Below are positions 7,443-9,471 of a DNA stretch of 9,471 nucleotides, piece after piece. A model generated the notes under the pieces. It saw only the letters and a program-made list of their open reading frames with translations, ran no database searches and was not told the DNA's origin. The stretch's first letter is position 1. Each line of letters starts with the position of its first letter. The stretch covers positions 1 through 9,471 of the forward strand of contig CAZWHQ010000086.1 in assembly GCA_964633715.1 (NCBI GenBank), read 5' to 3'. Position numbers and translations under genes: made by a program. Origin of the DNA: JAUWVG01 sp964633715. GTDB lineage: Bacteria; Acidobacteriota; Aminicenantia; Aminicenantales; Aminicenantaceae.

Positions 7443-7528
7443 TTGAAAAGCGCTGAAAATACGGTATTGGTACTGAATATAAAAAAGAAACAAAACTACG
7501 AATTATTTGGGAAAACAGGGAAAAAAGG
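7443..7528. repeat. Diverged repeat flanking the left tRNA-derived repeat
   Basis: This stretch aligns with 9330-9414, directly next to the second 44-bp repeat. In the first 38 aligned bases (7443-7480 against 9330-9367) I count 28 identities, and 7 of the 10 differences are transitions. Shared blocks include TTGAAAA and TATTGGT at the same offset of 1887; the 44-bp repeat is offset by 1886, so one net indel lies between. It corresponds to the sequence just downstream of the tRNA 3' end. The region 7356-7528 has no gene. Confidence 0.7.
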
Positions 7529-7572
7529 AGTGGCAGCGCTACGGGGATTCGAACCCCGGTTTGATGGCTGAG
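7529..7572. repeat. Left copy of 44-bp perfect direct repeat (candidate att site)
   Basis: These 44 bases are identical to 9415-9458. Read on the minus strand they are the 3' half of a tRNA-Glu: anticodon first base, 3' anticodon stem, variable loop, T-arm, 3' acceptor strand, discriminator G and encoded CCA, plus two bases beyond. The identity stops precisely at anticodon position 34. Repeats of this kind are the classical attL/attR scars left by tyrosine integrases that use tRNA genes. Confidence 0.85.
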
Positions 7573-7602
7573 TGATTATCTAAGCACTCAGACAGTATCA
7601 CT
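7531..7602 (-). pseudogene. tRNA-Glu remnant (non-functional left copy)
   Basis: On the minus strand the 3' half is perfect tRNA-Glu: T-arm CGGGG-TTCGAAT-CCCCG, acceptor strand TAGCGCT, G73, CCA. The 5' half is not functional: the bases where the 5' anticodon stem should be do not pair with CCATC. It nevertheless looks tRNA-like in places. AGTGATA (7596-7602) could pair at six of seven positions with TAGCGCT, and GTCT and AGAT could form a Glu-type D-stem. It may be a decayed duplicate tRNA, or an att half-site whose resemblance further out is chance. Only the 3' half is certain. Confidence 0.6.
7568..7591. repeat. Inverted repeat across the left repeat junction
   Basis: CTGAGTG (7568-7574) and CACTCAG (7585-7591) are perfect inverted copies separated by 10 bases. 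The left arm begins in the tRNA-derived repeat and crosses its end at 7572. Tyrosine recombinases bind paired inverted core sites around the crossover, so it may be the junction core. It also lies downstream of the winged-helix gene but has no T-run, so it is a poor terminator. Its role is inference. Confidence 0.5.
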
Positions 7603-7643
7603 TAAAGCGGTTATAAATAGTTGAGAATTAGATCCGATTAAAA

Positions 7644-8618
7644 TCATTCACCAAAAAGGATTTTCAAAATATTCGTTACATCCGTTGTAAACGGAGATAA
7701 ATATTCCTCCCCCCTAAACAAATTGCTTTCTGGAACAGACACATCAACAGACCGGGCGATCCTCTTCAAGTCTTTTGATATGTACCGGAAAAAGGAAGAC
7801 AGCAGATAAGCGTCATTTTCCCATGGCCCAGTTTGCATTGCTTTTATGACTTTTGCTATAACATGAAATGTATTTATCCAGTCAAAATGATTCACCGAGT
7901 CATCAGGACGTTTTAAAAGAGTTGAGAAGAGATCCGGATTGGATAAAATATATTTTCTCCCCGATTCTTTATCAATAAAACCTGCCTCGGTCCATTTTTC
8001 AAGTATTCTATAAACTATCTTCTGGTCGAACTGAACAGTTTTGGCGATTCGATTAGAACTTCCTTCCTTTTCATACAGAAGGTAAAGCAGAACTTCTGCC
8101 CGGGCATTGACACCGAAAAATCCTCTTAGCAGCAGTTGCAGCAGCGGTGGTTTCTGAATTTTCGGTTCTGTTGTGACTCCCCTTACCTGGAATTTTTCTA
8201 GCACCTGCTGATATTCACCTGGTAAATTGTATTGTTCCACCAGTTCTTGTATCTGTTTAGAATCATCAGCTCTCCTTTTCTTTATAAGGATGTCCTCAAC
8301 AAATTCATAGACATTTTTGGGGGCCAAAGGAACATTCAATTTGTCATCGGCTTTGTAGTAATAGTCTCCAATTCGCTTAAACCTGGAAACACTGATCCAT
8401 TCACTGTACCTATATACCCATTCCACTGCGGATGAAAACAGTCTTTTGTCAAACTGCCCCATAAAGATTGTAGAGCCCAATAAGGCCTCAAGGTCAATGA
8501 TCCAACTTCTTTCCTCTTCCAATCGAGAACTCATCCCCAGACATCCCCACTGCTTCCAATGTATATTGAGAAATAGATTATTAATATCTTTACTAAATTC
8601 TTTCAGAGATTCCTTCAT
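7644..8618 (-). CDS. Winged-helix protein partnered with a nucleotidyltransferase
   Basis: The product has 324 residues. A winged-helix domain lies at about 168-226: FFGVNARAEVLLYLLYEKEG, SSNRIAKTVQFDQKIVYRILEKW as the recognition part, and EAGFIDKESGRKYILS as the wing. The N-terminal part (about 15-110) contains a conserved-looking block WKQWGCLGMS, SWIIDLEALLGSTIFMG, DKRLFSSAVEWV and WISVSRFKRIG. I recall this block in uncharacterised winged-helix proteins encoded beside DUF6036-type nucleotidyltransferases. The C-terminal 100 residues are mainly helical. ATG 8618 has AAGGA nine bases upstream, and the gene overlaps the nucleotidyltransferase by 26 nt, so both are translated from one mRNA. 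By analogy with AbiEi it may be the antitoxin and repressor that binds the nested palindrome at 9182-9228. It is much longer in its N-terminal part than a simple regulator and is not a clear AbiEi homologue. Confidence 0.8.
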   Translation of the reverse strand: MKESLKEFSKDINNLFLNIHWKQWGCLGMSSRLEEERSWIIDLEALLGSTIFMGQFDKRLFSSAVEWVYRYSEWISVSRFKRIGDYYYKADDKLNVPLAPKNVYEFVEDILIKKRRADDSKQIQELVEQYNLPGEYQQVLEKFQVRGVTTEPKIQKPPLLQLLLRGFFGVNARAEVLLYLLYEKEGSSNRIAKTVQFDQKIVYRILEKWTEAGFIDKESGRKYILSNPDLFSTLLKRPDDSVNHFDWINTFHVIAKVIKAMQTGPWENDAYLLSSFFRYISKDLKRIARSVDVSVPESNLFRGEEYLSPFTTDVTNILKILFGE

Positions 8619-9183
8619 ATCCGTGTTTCCTTAAGAAATCCTTCAAGATCGCTCTAAATCCAATGGATACATCTTGAATTAGAACCCACCTTGCTGCATC
8701 TTCAATCTCTTGAGGTGTTGGTTTCAGCAGAAATAGATCATCGACATGATAATCATTTCTGTCCAAGGAAGCATAAAGCTTGAAGTATATTTGATCGAGT
8801 CGACTAATATAATAAATCGAAAGATATTTTCCATATTGCTTATTAATTAGTCTTTTTTCAAAACCTAGTGGCAAGCCGGAATCTACCTGTGAGGTCGGCT
8901 CGTTGTTTATCCATCCTTTAGGAAGCCCGAAATCTTTTTGGACAGTTTTGGCGGCATCGATTAAATACGTAGGAAATTTGTCTATTTTTTTTACCAAAAT
9001 ATGACTGTTTTCCAGGGAAACAGTTCCAAGAACGTCAATATCTTTAGTGGTCCTGAGGATCAATCCCAAAGCAAAAAGAGCCGTACCTCCACAAACAACT
9101 AAAGAGATAGGCGATCCGCCGTGGACTTCAATCTGACGATCAAGCGCATGTAGTATGTCATCTAGATTATTTTTACTAATCAT
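8593..9183 (-). CDS. DUF6036/AbiEii-like nucleotidyltransferase
   Basis: The product has 196 residues. It carries the signature of the DNA polymerase beta-like nucleotidyltransferase fold: VVCGGTALFALG (29-40) followed by RTTKDIDVLG, giving G32-G33 and the metal-binding pair D48-x-D50. Downstream, ISRLDQIYFKLYASLDR (126-142) and HVDDLFLLKPTPQEI (146-160) match the later conserved part of DUF6036 and AbiEii-like proteins; R128, D130, K135, D148 and D149 are candidates for catalysis or substrate binding. Related toxins (AbiEii, MenT) transfer nucleotides to tRNA acceptor ends or other targets, so a toxin role is possible; an antibiotic-modifying or housekeeping role is less likely given the partner. 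It is the first gene of a two-gene operon, so the order is the reverse of classic abiEi-abiEii. There is no ribosome-binding site, but a near-consensus promoter places the start of transcription at the ATG. Confidence 0.85.
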   Translation of the reverse strand: MISKNNLDDILHALDRQIEVHGGSPISLVVCGGTALFALGLILRTTKDIDVLGTVSLENSHILVKKIDKFPTYLIDAAKTVQKDFGLPKGWINNEPTSQVDSGLPLGFEKRLINKQYGKYLSIYYISRLDQIYFKLYASLDRNDYHVDDLFLLKPTPQEIEDAARWVLIQDVSIGFRAILKDFLRKHGYEGISERI

Positions 9184-9228
9184 AATAGGATATTAACGCC
9201 TAATTATTAGGCTGTCAAGTCCTATTAT
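9182..9228 (-). promoter_or_regulatory. Near-consensus promoter inside nested palindromes
   Basis: On the minus strand, TTGACA (9213-9218), a 17-bp spacer and TAATAT (9190-9195) form a near-perfect sigma70 promoter. With six bases after the -10, transcription would start at 9183, the A of the nucleotidyltransferase ATG, giving a leaderless mRNA. The spacer contains the perfect dyad GCCTAAT-A-ATTAGGC (9198-9212). Outer arms ATAATAGGA (9182-9190) and TCCTATTAT (9220-9228) are also perfect inverted copies. Both dyads share the centre 9205. This looks like a two-tier operator for autoregulation, probably by the winged-helix partner. The rest of the interval up to 9329 holds nothing that I recognise. 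Confidence 0.82.
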
Positions 9229-9329
9229 CAGAATCCGCCATACTGGTTTGGACCTGATAAGGAGATGCTCAGCCCACAGGGGCAGGCAGATTATCCAGGA
9301 TACAAAAAACTCAGCAAAAACAAGCTTCA

Positions 9330-9414
9330 TTGAAAAACACTAAAACTATGATATTGGTGTTGAAATTTGAAAAGAACAAATTCTTAGGAACTTTTTGGAA
9401 AAACAAGGTAAAAA
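9330..9414. repeat. Diverged repeat flanking the right tRNA-derived repeat
   Basis: This is the partner of 7443-7528: homologous sequence just downstream of the tRNA 3' end, about three quarters identical in the best-aligned part. It lies on the island side of the right repeat, whereas its partner lies outside the island. A simple integration would be expected to duplicate only the short core, so this extra similarity needs another explanation. Confidence 0.7.
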
Positions 9415-9458
9415 AGTGGCAGCGCTACGGGGATTCGAACCCCGGTTTGATGGCTGAG
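9415..9458. repeat. Right copy of 44-bp perfect direct repeat (candidate att site)
   Basis: This copy is identical to 7529-7572. The last base, 9458, is anticodon position 34 of the tRNA read on the minus strand; beyond it the two copies differ at once (AACC here, TGAT in the left copy). The anticodon loop is a known crossover position for integrases that use tRNA genes. Confidence 0.85.
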
Positions 9459-9471
9459 AACCATTTATCCA
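9417..9471 (-). tRNA. tRNA-Glu(CTC), 5' part beyond the window
   Basis: On the minus strand the visible 55 bases give CCA (9417-9419), G73 (9420), acceptor strand TAGCGCT (9421-9427), T-arm CGGGG-TTCGAAT-CCCCG (9428-9444), a 4-nt variable loop, and an anticodon arm AATGG-TTCTCAG-CCATC (9449-9465) with anticodon CTC at 9456-9458. GGAT (9467-9470) is the expected 3' strand of a Glu D-stem. Two oddities are an A27-C43 mismatch and U at position 21. The 5' acceptor strand should read close to AGCGCTA beyond the edge. Because it has the anticodon arm, this copy is the better candidate for the functional gene, but that is not proven here. Confidence 0.75.

Larger units (their letters stand above)
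7529..9458. mobile_element. Candidate tRNA-Glu-bounded mini-island (NTase/wHTH cassette)
   Basis: The segment is bounded by the two 44-bp tRNA-derived repeats (repeat unit 1886 bp). It contains just two overlapping genes, a nucleotidyltransferase-like and a winged-helix gene, both AT-richer by eye than the genes at 1700-7350. There is no integrase, transposase or excisionase in it. It may be a non-autonomous passenger mobilised by an integrase elsewhere, a deletion remnant of a larger island, or the outermost part of an island whose rest lies beyond the right edge. The flanking direct repeats are seen; mobility is inferred. Confidence 0.6.

Noticed and set aside
7568..7591. Rho-independent terminator after the winged-helix gene
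   Set aside because: The hairpin is followed on the minus strand by CCATC and not by a T-run, and most of its left arm belongs to the tRNA-derived repeat.
7531..7602. Left copy as a functional tRNA
   Set aside because: The 5' strand of the anticodon stem does not pair, and the acceptor strand has a mismatch, so a working cloverleaf is not possible.
7644..9183. Classical AbiE system
   Set aside because: The partner is not a recognisable AbiEi, the gene order is reversed and the nucleotidyltransferase is shorter than typical AbiEii; I keep only an analogy.
1..9471. CRISPR array, insertion sequence or integrase
   Set aside because: I found no regularly spaced short repeats, no transposase or integrase motifs and no terminal inverted repeats with target duplications.

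Overview
The window comes from a bacterial chromosome of unknown species. All recognised genes lie on the minus strand. Secreted and lipoprotein-like proteins, a DUF2961-type gene and a 679-residue secreted family that I associate with Acidobacteriota and related uncultured phyla suggest an environmental Gram-negative bacterium. This placement is inferred from protein style only; no marker gene is present. By eye, base composition changes along the window: 1-1650 and 7570-9230 are AT-richer than 1700-7350.

Layout, left to right. (1) At 1-1646 a MarR-type repressor and a MATE efflux pump overlap by 11 nt and form a compact resistance-type operon; the pump runs off the left edge. An inverted repeat over the marR start codon is a candidate autoregulatory operator. 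(2) At 1697-7355 four genes follow each other in transcription order: a radical SAM/SPASM enzyme, an exported MEMO-family protein, a 679-residue membrane-anchored protein, and a DUF2961 lipoprotein gene. The last is broken: its start and its end are joined out of frame and the middle of the domain is missing. (3) At 7529-9458 two identical 44-bp direct repeats, 1886 bp apart, correspond to the 3' half of a tRNA-Glu(CTC), starting exactly at the first anticodon base. This is the usual signature of integration into a tRNA gene. Between them lie only two genes, a DUF6036/AbiEii-like nucleotidyltransferase and a winged-helix protein that overlap by 26 nt.

The most interesting part is this roughly 1.9-kb tRNA-bounded cassette. 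It looks like a toxin-antitoxin or defence-type pair. Its promoter is close to consensus (TTGACA, 17 bp, TAATAT) and sits inside two nested inverted repeats that share one centre. The predicted transcription start is the A of the nucleotidyltransferase ATG, so the mRNA should be leaderless. No integrase is visible. The sequence beyond the tRNA 3' end also resembles itself at both ends, in a diverged form, so the cassette may have arrived with its own copy of a tRNA-Glu locus, or a tRNA locus may have duplicated.
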